From Alcaligenaceae bacterium UBA6179 (GTDB lineage: Bacteria; Pseudomonadota; Gammaproteobacteria; Burkholderiales; Burkholderiaceae_B), in NCBI GenBank assembly GCA_002422175.1, contig DITR01000142.1, positions 996 to 6,108 on the forward strand: a DNA stretch of 5,113 bases. Reading direction: 5' to 3'. The notes below the pieces were generated by a model that ran no database searches, was not told where the DNA came from, and worked only from the letters and a program-made list of their open reading frames with translations. Made by a program: the position numbers and the translations under genes. Below are positions 1 to 5,113 of this stretch, piece by piece. How positions within the stretch are numbered: position 1 is the stretch's first letter; each line of letters opens with the position of its first letter.

Positions 1-505
1 TAATTAACATATCACCCTGCCAAGGCCCTAACGCTAAAATATCGTTGCCCTGCTCGTAACGCAACGCAGGTGCTGCAAAGTCAGTTTGCGCGACCCCTTG
101 CCAGTTGATGGTACCTTGCCCTGAAACATTAAAGTCAGTTGCAAATAAAGCTTTTAGTTTTTCACCAAACGCGTCTGTCGGGGTCAATCGCCAGGTAAAT
201 GTTGCCAAATGTTCCCAAGAAACGTGATGATCAACTTCATAGTTCATCACTGCTGTAACAAGATCTGGACGATTTACACCCTGTGCTTGAGGGTCTGAAT
301 AGCGGACCATAAATTGGCCACTAGAATTCATAAGGCCACGGTCATGCTTTAAATCAACTACGCGCATAGGCGAACGCGAAGGCAATTGATCAATAAATGT
401 AATCAATTCTTTTTCAACCTGCACCCCCGCGTAAACACCCGCAGCTGACCAAGCACCCAAAGCAATCACCATAACGATAACAACTGAAATTAGAAGTTTT
501 TTCAT
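1..505 (-). CDS. DUF945/YdgA-like membrane-anchored protein, N-terminal part (3' end off window)
   Basis: The reading frame opens with ATG at 505 and runs 168 codons without a stop to the window edge, so the C-terminal part is missing. Residues about 4-27 form one hydrophobic segment after MKK, which I read as an uncleaved inner-membrane anchor or signal sequence, with the rest in the periplasm. The layout matches DUF945 proteins such as E. coli YdgA: the MKK start, a Gly-Ala-Trp near the end of the hydrophobic segment, a motif of the Tyr/His-x-Arg-Gly-Leu-Phe type seen here as HDRGLMNSSG (residues 54-63), and a VDHH segment (91-94) where family members often have VDHG. Family members are usually about 400-500 residues, so roughly a third is visible. 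The molecular role of the family is not established. The Shine-Dalgarno match is weak (GAG about 6 bases upstream). A 139-bp gap separates it from the SDR gene, so it may have its own promoter. Family assignment is from memory of the pattern. Confidence 0.75.
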   Translation of the reverse strand, partial: MKKLLISVVIVMVIALGAWSAAGVYAGVQVEKELITFIDQLPSRSPMRVVDLKHDRGLMNSSGQFMVRYSDPQAQGVNRPDLVTAVMNYEVDHHVSWEHLATFTWRLTPTDAFGEKLKALFATDFNVSGQGTINWQGVAQTDFAAPALRYEQGNDILALGPWQGDMLI

Positions 506-520
506 ATCAACTCGATAATG

Positions 521-549
521 ATTGACCCGAATCTCGTAGCAAGGTCAAT
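521..549. promoter_or_regulatory. 29-bp dyad upstream of the DUF945 gene, possible operator
   Basis: ATTGACC at 521-527 and GGTCAAT at 543-549 are perfect 7-base inverted arms around a 15-base spacer. The near arm lies 15 bases upstream of the ATG at 505. On the minus strand the distal arm supplies a TTGACC that resembles a -35 element, but the -10 at the expected distance (GTCAAT or TCAATC) is poor. The arm spacing, about two helical turns centre to centre, would suit a dimeric regulator. This is inference, and no known operator consensus is recognised. The rest of the 506-644 gap shows no gene. Confidence 0.3.
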
Positions 550-644
550 TTATTTGAAATAGTTAGATTTGTTACAAGGTAAGTTAAAGAAATAAGCCAG
601 TTACATATAATAATAGAGCGTATCAACGCACGCCATCAACTAAG

Positions 645-1334
645 CTACCAAGCAATCTTTTCACCGCGATAATCGAAGAACTGAGCCCCAGGTTGGGGCT
701 TCAAATGATTAATCGTCGCTAACATTCCTGCAACAGATTCTTCAGGGGTAATGCTTGCATGCCCACCTGAAAATGGGGCCGACAACGGTGACACCACTGT
801 ACCAGGCTGCAACGCCACAACTATGGCCTGAGGACGCTTTCGTTGCATTTCAATTGCTGCAGTTTGTAGCAACATATTCAATGCTGCTTTTGCAGCACGG
901 TAACCATACCAACCGCCTTTTTGGTTATCGGCAATACTCCCTACACGAGCAGAAAGTTTGGCATATATGCACCGAGGTGATGACATGAGCGGTGAAAAAT
1001 GCTTAATCAGCAAGGCCGGTCCAACAGCGTTAATTTGATAAGAACGTAAAAGATGTTCAGTGTTTAACGCACCTAAATGTTTTTCAGGACCCACACCATC
1101 GATTATCAAAGAACCCGTTGCATCAATAATTAGATCAAACGGAGCAAACGCTTTAAACTGAGCCGCTGCCTGTTCAATCGATGCCTCATTTTCTAAACTA
1201 AAACCTTCGTGCGTATGACGAGATAGTTGATGCACATGCCCATAGTTTTTATCTCCCTTTAAAGCCTGAACGAACCCTGCACCGATCGTACCGTGTGAAC
1301 CAATTACCAAGGCGTTAAAAGTTTGTATATTCAT
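645..1334 (-). CDS. Short-chain dehydrogenase/reductase (C-factor/sniffer-like SDR)
   Basis: This 229-residue protein has the classical SDR architecture, a single Rossmann domain expected to act in the cytoplasm on NAD(H) or NADP(H). The N-terminal cofactor motif GxxGxxG is at Gly12-Gly15-Gly18 (GSHGTIG). DATG at residues 71-74 takes the place of the usual NNAG. The structural Asn is Asn102 in INAVGP. The active site is Ser128 (in LSARVGS), Tyr145 and Lys149 (YRAAK). The segment LSARVGSIADN..GGWYGYRAAKAALNM is typical of the C-factor/sniffer-like carbonyl reductase branch. A PG motif (QPGTV, 176-180) follows, as usual in SDRs. Length is normal and no key residue is missing. The substrate cannot be inferred. 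The ATG at 1334 has almost no Shine-Dalgarno, but it places the first beta strand right at the N terminus as expected. It stands alone, with 355 bp upstream and 139 bp downstream to the next genes. Confidence 0.9.
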   Translation of the reverse strand: MNIQTFNALVIGSHGTIGAGFVQALKGDKNYGHVHQLSRHTHEGFSLENEASIEQAAAQFKAFAPFDLIIDATGSLIIDGVGPEKHLGALNTEHLLRSYQINAVGPALLIKHFSPLMSSPRCIYAKLSARVGSIADNQKGGWYGYRAAKAALNMLLQTAAIEMQRKRPQAIVVALQPGTVVSPLSAPFSGGHASITPEESVAGMLATINHLKPQPGAQFFDYRGEKIAW

Positions 1335-1351
1335 TTAAAGATTGTACTGAC

Positions 1352-1381
1352 TTTATAGGGCATTTAAGTCAGAGGAAGCAA
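1352..1381 (-). promoter_or_regulatory. Possible promoter of the SDR gene
   Basis: On the minus strand TTGCTT (1376-1381) and TATAAA (1352-1357) are separated by 18 bases. The -10 matches the sigma-70 consensus at 5 of 6 positions and the -35 at only 3 of 6. Transcription would start near 1345 and leave about ten untranslated bases before the ATG at 1334, which fits the missing Shine-Dalgarno. The call is weak because it rests on two short matches in AT-rich DNA. Confidence 0.3.
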
Positions 1382-1634
1382 ATGGTAGTTAGCCAGTTGA
1401 ATGATTAAGTCGCAAGCGCCACGCTTTTTACAATACTGAAAATGATTTTGACAGTGAAGTTTTGGTTGACCTGAACTCGGGCAATGCTCAGCATGGCATT
1501 TGTACCCTACCCTACATTCGCTTTAGTTATGAAAAGCCCATTTGGTTTCACGTCAACATCATGGGTAACTTTTACGTCAGTCATGGCATGGCTGCTGACA
1601 ACACACCTGATAAATTATTTGCAACAGCAAACCC

Positions 1635-1650
1635 TTCATTTACAAATGAA
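1635..1650. repeat. 16-bp perfect inverted repeat downstream of the barrel gene
   Basis: TTCATTT and AAATGAA flank a two-base centre, 40 bases beyond the barrel stop codon. As RNA it would form an AT-rich hairpin without a proper T tract after it in either direction, so it is a poor intrinsic terminator. It could be a weak 3' stabilising hairpin or a protein-binding site. Confidence 0.35.
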
Positions 1651-1660
1651 ATTTCTGAGT

Positions 1661-1686
1661 AGGTTTGATGCCTAGGCAGGTTTGAT
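1661..1686. repeat. 9-bp direct repeat spanning a 10-bp palindrome
   Basis: AGGTTTGAT occurs at 1661-1669 and again at 1678-1686. The perfect palindrome TGCCTAGGCA (1669-1678) shares its outer base with each copy. It lies immediately downstream of the barrel stop codon. The function is unknown and the arrangement may be chance. Confidence 0.4.
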
Positions 1687-1689
1687 ACA

Positions 1690-2502
1690 TTACTTTGGCA
1701 ACAACATGGTTAAGCCAAAATACCCGCCAAAACCTTTTGCACTGGTTGAGTTCGTTGTGACCATATAGGTTGGTCCAATTTGAAACTGAAAGTGGTGCCC
1801 AAACATCTTGATTGTTTTGCCACCACTCAAGGTAAGCTGGTTAGTGGTTTCACTAGCGGTGTAGTTATAGTTTAATTGGCTAGAAAAAGTATATGTCCAA
1901 GCATTATCAGTTGTATAAGAAATCGAAGGCTGAAAATTAATTAAAGTGGCTGAGCCGCCAGACAAATTATTACCAACACCCCATGATTGATATAGAACGC
2001 CGCCAATTACCCAGTTATCTGGCATAAAAAAGGCACCTGCAGACACCCCAATACCTGTTTGCATTGATCCATTATTTGCGTTGGTGGCTGGAAGTTGAAG
2101 ATATGGCCCTATTCCACCGTACCAGTATTTTGCATAGCTTGGCATAAAAAACGTGGCCAACTGTAAAGGCTGGTTTTGATTGGTCATTTGCTGATCATTT
2201 AAATTATGGTTATAAGTCAGCATTGGGTTAAGAATCAGCTGCAGATCATTTCCAAGCGCTATAGGAATGATAGGGTTTAACTCAAATTGATCTTGCTGAG
2301 ACCCGTTATTAGCACCCATTTTTTGGTTGTAATTGTAAGTAAACGGTAATTGAATCTGCGGGTACAGTTTATTTTGTATATTTTGGGCTGCTTTGGCCGC
2401 TTCAGTCATTTTGCTGACTGACGTTTGTGCAAAAGCAAAACCGCTCAAAACCAAAAGTATGAGAAGAAAGTATATTCTTAAGAAAAAATGAAAAATCATC
2501 AT
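1690..2502 (-). CDS. Predicted outer-membrane beta-barrel protein (transporter/'neuromedin U'-type family)
   Basis: This 270-residue protein starts with a Sec signal peptide: a hydrophobic core at about residues 6-22 and a likely signal peptidase I site after Ala25 (AFA-Q). After a short AKAAQN segment the rest is a series of short alternating polar/hydrophobic strands with aromatic girdle residues (FTYNYN, YAKYWYGGIGPYLQL, WVIGGVLYQSWGVG, WTYTFSSQLNYNY), as in a small outer-membrane barrel. The mature part is rich in Asn and Gln. The pattern AAQN near the N terminus, NPIIPIALGNDLQLILNP in the middle and a terminal LLPK agrees with a proteobacterial family often misnamed 'neuromedin U' or simply 'transporter'; that link is from memory. 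It ends in Lys, not the common terminal Phe. Two consecutive ATGs (2502 and 2499) could start it, each with only AAAAG as a ribosome site. It lies 81 bp downstream of pqiC and may share that transcript or use its own promoter. The cargo is unknown. Confidence 0.7.
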   Translation of the reverse strand: MMIFHFFLRIYFLLILLVLSGFAFAQTSVSKMTEAAKAAQNIQNKLYPQIQLPFTYNYNQKMGANNGSQQDQFELNPIIPIALGNDLQLILNPMLTYNHNLNDQQMTNQNQPLQLATFFMPSYAKYWYGGIGPYLQLPATNANNGSMQTGIGVSAGAFFMPDNWVIGGVLYQSWGVGNNLSGGSATLINFQPSISYTTDNAWTYTFSSQLNYNYTASETTNQLTLSGGKTIKMFGHHFQFQIGPTYMVTTNSTSAKGFGGYFGLTMLLPK

Positions 2503-2536
2503 CTTTTGCTAAAAAATGAGTTCCAACCAAGGATGT

Positions 2537-2566
2537 ATTTTAAATAACAATCAAAACCTCAGTTAA
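2537..2566 (-). promoter_or_regulatory. Possible promoter of the barrel gene
   Basis: On the minus strand TTAACT (2561-2566) and TAAAAT (2537-2542) are 18 bases apart and match the sigma-70 boxes at 4 of 6 and 5 of 6 positions. The leader would be about 28 bases. The -35 box lies inside the palindrome at 2559-2570. The call is tentative given the AT-rich context. Confidence 0.3.
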
Positions 2567-2570
2567 CTGA
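2559..2570. repeat. 12-bp perfect palindrome between pqiC and the barrel gene
   Basis: TCAGTTAACTGA is fully self-complementary. It lies 13 bases past the pqiC stop and overlaps the proposed -35 box of the barrel gene. On the minus strand it is followed by GG and TTTTG, which gives a very weak terminator-like shape. It could be an operator, part of an attenuating hairpin, or chance. Confidence 0.4.
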
Positions 2571-2583
2571 ACTTAACCCAGCA

Positions 2584-3174
2584 TCATTGACGCATATCTT
2601 TGGCAATATCAGCACTAACAAGAGCAAAAGCTTTGCTTTGCGCAGCTACAAGCGCTTCAATTCCAGGGCCTGTAACTGGTACACGCACTAAAGAGCGCCC
2701 CATCTTGACCTGTGCATTTCCACTTTTATCAGCAAGCGACGCTTTGGGCTTGATCGTCCATAAAACATCGAGCACAACACTGTCGCCCAGTTTACTTTCG
2801 ACGTTTTGTACATCAATTAAAACTTGAAAGTCAAAGTTAGTCTGCGTGGTTTGTGAAAAACTCCATACGTTAGAAGTGCCCAACTCGCGCGCTAAATTAG
2901 CAACAATCACCCGCGCAACGTCGCTTTTAAGAGAGCCCGCCCAACGATGATATTCGTACAATTTAACTTCATTATCACTGCTTTGCACCACCAATTGGGG
3001 TTGATCAACCATGTCTGGTAGCGATATGGGGCCAACCATCACACGCATGGCTTGACTGGAAGATAAAGCTTGTGAAATGGGAGCAACGTTTAGGGTGTAA
3101 TAAGTGGTTTTGGGTGAACTCATGCAACCACTTAAAAAAAAGACCAAGAATGCGACAGACAAAGGAAACCTCAT
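2584..3174 (-). CDS. pqiC: PqiC, outer-membrane lipoprotein of the PqiABC system
   Basis: This 196-residue protein, close to the roughly 190 of E. coli PqiC (YmbA), belongs to the ABC-type transport auxiliary lipoprotein family (DUF330). It has a type II signal peptide: Arg2, a hydrophobic core and the lipobox LSGC with lipidated Cys17. The following residues are Met-Ser, not Asp, so Lol-dependent sorting to the outer membrane is expected. The mature start contains TTYYTL (residues 23-28), the hallmark of the family, followed by VMVGPISLPDMVDQPQLVVQ and YHRWAGSL, also typical. In E. coli PqiC is the outer-membrane partner at the end of the PqiB tube. Its ATG shares one base with the pqiB TAA (TAATG), so translational coupling is likely, and AAGGA (3184-3188) lies 9 bases upstream. 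No irregularity is seen. Confidence 0.92.
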   Translation of the reverse strand: MRFPLSVAFLVFFLSGCMSSPKTTYYTLNVAPISQALSSSQAMRVMVGPISLPDMVDQPQLVVQSSDNEVKLYEYHRWAGSLKSDVARVIVANLARELGTSNVWSFSQTTQTNFDFQVLIDVQNVESKLGDSVVLDVLWTIKPKASLADKSGNAQVKMGRSLVRVPVTGPGIEALVAAQSKAFALVSADIAKDMRQ

Positions 3175-4865
3175 TATTGTGAGTCCTTTAATGGTTTACC
3201 GTATATGAGAGATTGAGGCTGCCGATCAAGCATATCAGCTAATATTTTGATCGAGCTGGCTGCTTTAGTCAGTTCACGTAAAGAATCACGTATATCAATC
3301 AGTAAAGGTGAATCACTCATCGTCATATCATCAACATTACTTAATACTTGTTTAAGCTCAGGAACAATGTTTGCATCAATTTTCTTCAAAAACTTATCAG
3401 TATTAACTAAAACTTTTGAAACCTCAGGAACAATATTTGCGTCAATTTTCTTTAAGAGCTTGTCAGCATTTGCTAAAACATCAATAACAGATTCCTCAAA
3501 CGATTCAAGCTTTCCAGGTACATATTGAAGCTCAAAAGGCTCTTTTGTCGTATTAAAAGTATATTTAGGTGCATTAGGGTAAAAATCTAATCCAATATAC
3601 TTTTCACCAGTCAATAAACTCAAACTTCTCAGTTGTGCGCGCAACCCATTATCGACCAAACTTTGTAGTTGTTTTGTTCGACCCTCTTTTGTCTTAGGTA
3701 TAGGAATAATGGCTCCATTTATTGAGGAACGAGCCAACATCGTTTCAGGATAGAGATTAATTTCAACCGGTTGAGTGGCTACAAATGTTTTGAGATCATA
3801 AGTTAGGCCAATATGGGCCACTTCGCCTATGTGCACGCCACGAAATTCAACAGGTGCACCAACAGAAAGACCCCGAACAGAGTCTTTAAAATTAATCACA
3901 ACGCGTTGAACTAAAACATACGGTTCTACTATTGCCGTTGCGCGAGTTTGAAATAGCTTAAACACCTGACCCGCTTGAGCGCGCTCTGAAAGCGATGGAG
4001 GTTCATTTTTTGATGAGGCGTTTGCTGATTTATCAATATCAACATTGACATCTAAAATATTTACGCCATTCGGTTGAGGTGTTTCAAAAGCAATGCCGCC
4101 CACTAAGACTGAAATCAGTGACTCAGTTTGAATTTGTAGCCCCGCTGGACCAATTGTGATGTCAACACCGCTAGCATTCCAGAATCGGGTATTCGTTGTG
4201 ACGTATTGATCATAAGGGGCATGTATAAAAACTTTAATAGCAATCTCTTTACCATCGGCTTCCAGATCATAAGCCACCACCTCACCTACAGTCAGACGCC
4301 TAAAATAGACTGGCGTACCCACACTATGCGAACCTAAACTAGGTGCCTTCAAAGTAAATTCACGCCCAGGCGTTCCACCTGTCAAAATAGGTGGTACATC
4401 AAGTGCAACAAACTGCATTTGCTTTTCAGAGGAACGACCCAGATCAGCCGCAATATAAGGGCCACTTAACAAAGTACTTAAACCTGACACACCACTTGTC
4501 GTAATTTGAGGTCTTACAACCCAATAGCTAGCATCTTCTTTAGTAAAGTTAGATGTATTTTTATCAAGTTGCACGGTAACAATGACTTGCTCATTATCAT
4601 TAGACAAAGCAATTGATGTCACCAACCCAATTTGCACCCCTTTAAATTGCACATGCGTTTTTCCAGCTACAAAACCATCGCCGTTTTTAAAGGCGATAGT
4701 AATGACTGAGCCACGCTCAACCTCGGTCTTATATAAAAGACTCAAGCCAAACAAAATAGCCAGAATAGGAATGATCCAAATAATTTGAACCGACCAAGGC
4801 ATTCTGACTTTTACCTTAACAGCAGGAAGCTCAGGCAACTCCGGTCTTTGAAGGGTATCAGGCAT
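3174..4865 (-). CDS. pqiB: PqiB, three-MCE-domain periplasmic tube protein
   Basis: I chose the ATG at 4865 (563 residues). It has AAGGA five bases upstream and overlaps the pqiA stop by 8 bp, which suits coupling; an in-frame TTG at 4880 would add five residues but is less likely. Residues 1-22 are cytoplasmic, about 25-45 form a single transmembrane helix, and three MCE domains follow at about 50-140, 165-260 and 318-430. Each has a recognisable core: VAGKTHVQFKGVQIG, SVGTPVYFRRLTVGEV and SVGAPVEFRGVHIGEV. Residues about 453-545 form a helical, coiled-coil-prone tail ending in RDSLRELTKAASS and a short YGKP segment. Length is near the E. coli protein (about 546). In E. coli, PqiB is a hexamer whose stacked MCE rings and coiled-coil needle bridge the periplasm, and the system is linked to lipid trafficking and paraquat response. 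The tail carries a 22-residue tandem duplication (464-507). Confidence 0.95.
   Translation of the reverse strand: MPDTLQRPELPELPAVKVKVRMPWSVQIIWIIPILAILFGLSLLYKTEVERGSVITIAFKNGDGFVAGKTHVQFKGVQIGLVTSIALSNDNEQVIVTVQLDKNTSNFTKEDASYWVVRPQITTSGVSGLSTLLSGPYIAADLGRSSEKQMQFVALDVPPILTGGTPGREFTLKAPSLGSHSVGTPVYFRRLTVGEVVAYDLEADGKEIAIKVFIHAPYDQYVTTNTRFWNASGVDITIGPAGLQIQTESLISVLVGGIAFETPQPNGVNILDVNVDIDKSANASSKNEPPSLSERAQAGQVFKLFQTRATAIVEPYVLVQRVVINFKDSVRGLSVGAPVEFRGVHIGEVAHIGLTYDLKTFVATQPVEINLYPETMLARSSINGAIIPIPKTKEGRTKQLQSLVDNGLRAQLRSLSLLTGEKYIGLDFYPNAPKYTFNTTKEPFELQYVPGKLESFEESVIDVLANADKLLKKIDANIVPEVSKVLVNTDKFLKKIDANIVPELKQVLSNVDDMTMSDSPLLIDIRDSLRELTKAASSIKILADMLDRQPQSLIYGKPLKDSQ
3184..3188 (-). promoter_or_regulatory. 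Ribosome binding site of pqiC inside the pqiB 3' end
   Basis: On the minus strand AAGGA lies 9 bases before the ATG at 3174 and within the last codons of pqiB, supporting this start and coupled translation. Confidence 0.6.
3345..3476 (-). repeat. Tandem 66-bp (22-residue) duplication in the pqiB coiled-coil region
   Basis: Two adjacent 66-base units, 3411-3476 and 3345-3410, encode residues 464-485 and 486-507. By hand count they share about 52 of 66 bases and 16 of 22 residues, with the stretch LKKIDANIVPE identical in both. A degenerate third start, LSNVDDM (508-514), follows at the same spacing and echoes LANADKL and LVNTDKF. The longest differences-free stretch is CTCAGGAACAAT, and many changes are silent, so the duplication is not very recent and has kept its protein sequence. 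Confidence 0.85.
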
Positions 4866-5112
4866 GCAAGTCCTTAGCAACCATATGGTTTTTTTCTGAA
4901 TCTGCTGCGGCGTCCCATATTAGTCTAGGGTCAAAACTTTTTGCAGCAAAAATGGTGAGCACTACTACCGTAGCAAAGGCAATGGCACCAAAACCTGCCC
5001 TGATAGACATTAAGTTGCCAAATTGTACGAGCGCAGTGAGCATCGTGGCAACATAGACATCAATCATTGACCAACGACCAACTATTTCTAATAAGCGATA
5101 AAGACGCGCGCG
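4858..5112 (-). CDS. pqiA: PqiA, integral inner-membrane protein, C-terminal part (5' end off window)
   Basis: The frame enters from the right edge and gives 84 codons before the TGA at 4858-4860; an internal ATG at 5067 is not the start, because the conserved sequence continues upstream of it. The visible part carries the strongly conserved end of the second PqiA domain: LYRLLEIVGRWSMIDVYVATML (residues 4-25), a transmembrane helix at about 17-36, a second at about 41-58, and the closing FDPRLIWD (60-67). A charged cytoplasmic tail of 17 residues follows. PqiA is an inner-membrane protein of roughly 400 residues or more that forms the membrane base of the PqiABC system and is thought to feed lipid to PqiB. 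The first domain and most transmembrane helices lie outside the window. The gene overlaps pqiB by 8 bp and would be the operon's first gene if the E. coli order holds. Confidence 0.93.
   Translation of the reverse strand, partial: RARLYRLLEIVGRWSMIDVYVATMLTALVQFGNLMSIRAGFGAIAFATVVVLTIFAAKSFDPRLIWDAAADSEKNHMVAKDLHA
4871..4875 (-). promoter_or_regulatory. Ribosome binding site of pqiB inside the pqiA 3' end
   Basis: On the minus strand AAGGA precedes the ATG at 4865 by five bases and lies within the last codons of pqiA. It decides the pqiB start in favour of this ATG over the upstream TTG at 4880. Confidence 0.65.
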
Positions 5113-5113
5113 A

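Larger units (their letters stand above)
1335..1689. other. 355-bp gap with no supportable gene
   Basis: No recognisable gene, RNA or classical rho-independent terminator is seen. A plus-strand frame is open from 1405 to the stop at 1660-1662 (85 codons), but it has no ATG before 1561, only a TTG at 1462 with a weak ribosome site, and its translation resembles nothing I know. On the minus strand a frame from ATG 1584 to TAA 1405 is broken by one TAG (1507-1509). The side next to the barrel gene carries a perfect inverted repeat TTCATTT-AC-AAATGAA (1635-1650), a 10-bp palindrome TGCCTAGGCA (1669-1678) and a 9-bp direct repeat AGGTTTGAT (1661-1669 and 1678-1686). The SDR promoter is probably at the low-coordinate end. 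The gap could be a decayed gene or plain intergenic DNA. Confidence 0.6.

Noticed and set aside
618..629. GCGT-ATCA-ACGC hairpin after the SDR stop codon as a rho-independent terminator
   Set aside because: The stem is only four pairs and the following minus-strand sequence, TCTATTATTATAT, has no uninterrupted T tract.
755..988. Plus-strand open frame of 77 codons
   Set aside because: It lies wholly antisense to the SDR gene, whose catalytic motifs are intact, and it has no recognisable features.
1484..1675. Plus-strand ORF with ATG start, 63 codons
   Set aside because: It overlaps another open frame in the same gap, has no ribosome site and resembles nothing known; it is kept only as part of the finding on the gap.
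1581..1692. Possible frameshifted extension of the barrel protein (about 37 more residues in the shifted minus frame)
   Set aside because: The barrel protein already ends in a family-like LLPK, so a lost C-terminal extension is not needed.
2600..2827. Plus-strand open frame of 75 codons
   Set aside because: It is antisense to pqiC, and its low-complexity Ser/Thr/Ala-rich translation is typical of a shadow frame.
3247..3528. Plus-strand open frame of 93 codons with an internal repeat
   Set aside because: It is antisense to the pqiB coiled-coil region; its repeat is simply the reverse of the PqiB duplication.
4582..4788. Plus-strand open frame of 68 codons
   Set aside because: It is antisense to the conserved first MCE domain and transmembrane helix of PqiB.
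4866..4880. TTG at 4880 as the pqiB start, adding five residues
   Set aside because: The ATG at 4865 has a well-spaced AAGGA, which the TTG lacks, and the shorter 8-bp overlap with pqiA is more usual.

Overview
The window holds chromosomal envelope-type genes of a Gram-negative bacterium, all read from the minus strand. PqiA, PqiB and PqiC proteins, a DUF945/YdgA-like protein and a signal-peptide-bearing outer-membrane beta-barrel together point to a proteobacterium, most likely beta or gamma. The DNA is moderately AT-rich, which would fit a low-GC lineage such as Polynucleobacter-like Burkholderiales or a low-GC gammaproteobacterium. I cannot fix the genus from sequence alone.

Layout in transcription order (high to low coordinate): the C-terminal 84 codons of pqiA (4858-5112, 5' end outside the window); pqiB (3174-4865), overlapping pqiA by 8 bp; pqiC (2584-3174), sharing one base with the pqiB stop; an 81-bp gap with a 12-bp perfect palindrome and a possible promoter; a predicted outer-membrane beta-barrel protein (1690-2502); a 355-bp stretch with no gene I can support (1335-1689); a short-chain dehydrogenase/reductase (645-1334); a 139-bp gap with a 29-bp dyad; and the N-terminal 168 codons of a DUF945/YdgA-like protein (1-505, 3' end outside the window).

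The pqi genes form a tight, probably translationally coupled operon. Together they would make a conduit across the envelope: PqiA in the inner membrane, PqiB as a three-MCE-domain periplasmic tube with a C-terminal coiled coil, and PqiC as an outer-membrane lipoprotein. The barrel gene just downstream could be an outer-membrane companion, but nothing in the sequence proves that. The SDR and the DUF945 gene look like independent neighbours.

I see no mobile element, CRISPR array, tRNA or rRNA, and no clear undescribed system. The points most worth a second look are an internal 22-residue tandem duplication in the PqiB coiled coil, the barrel gene and its palindrome-bearing upstream gap, the dyad upstream of the DUF945 gene, and the unexplained open frames in the 355-bp gap.
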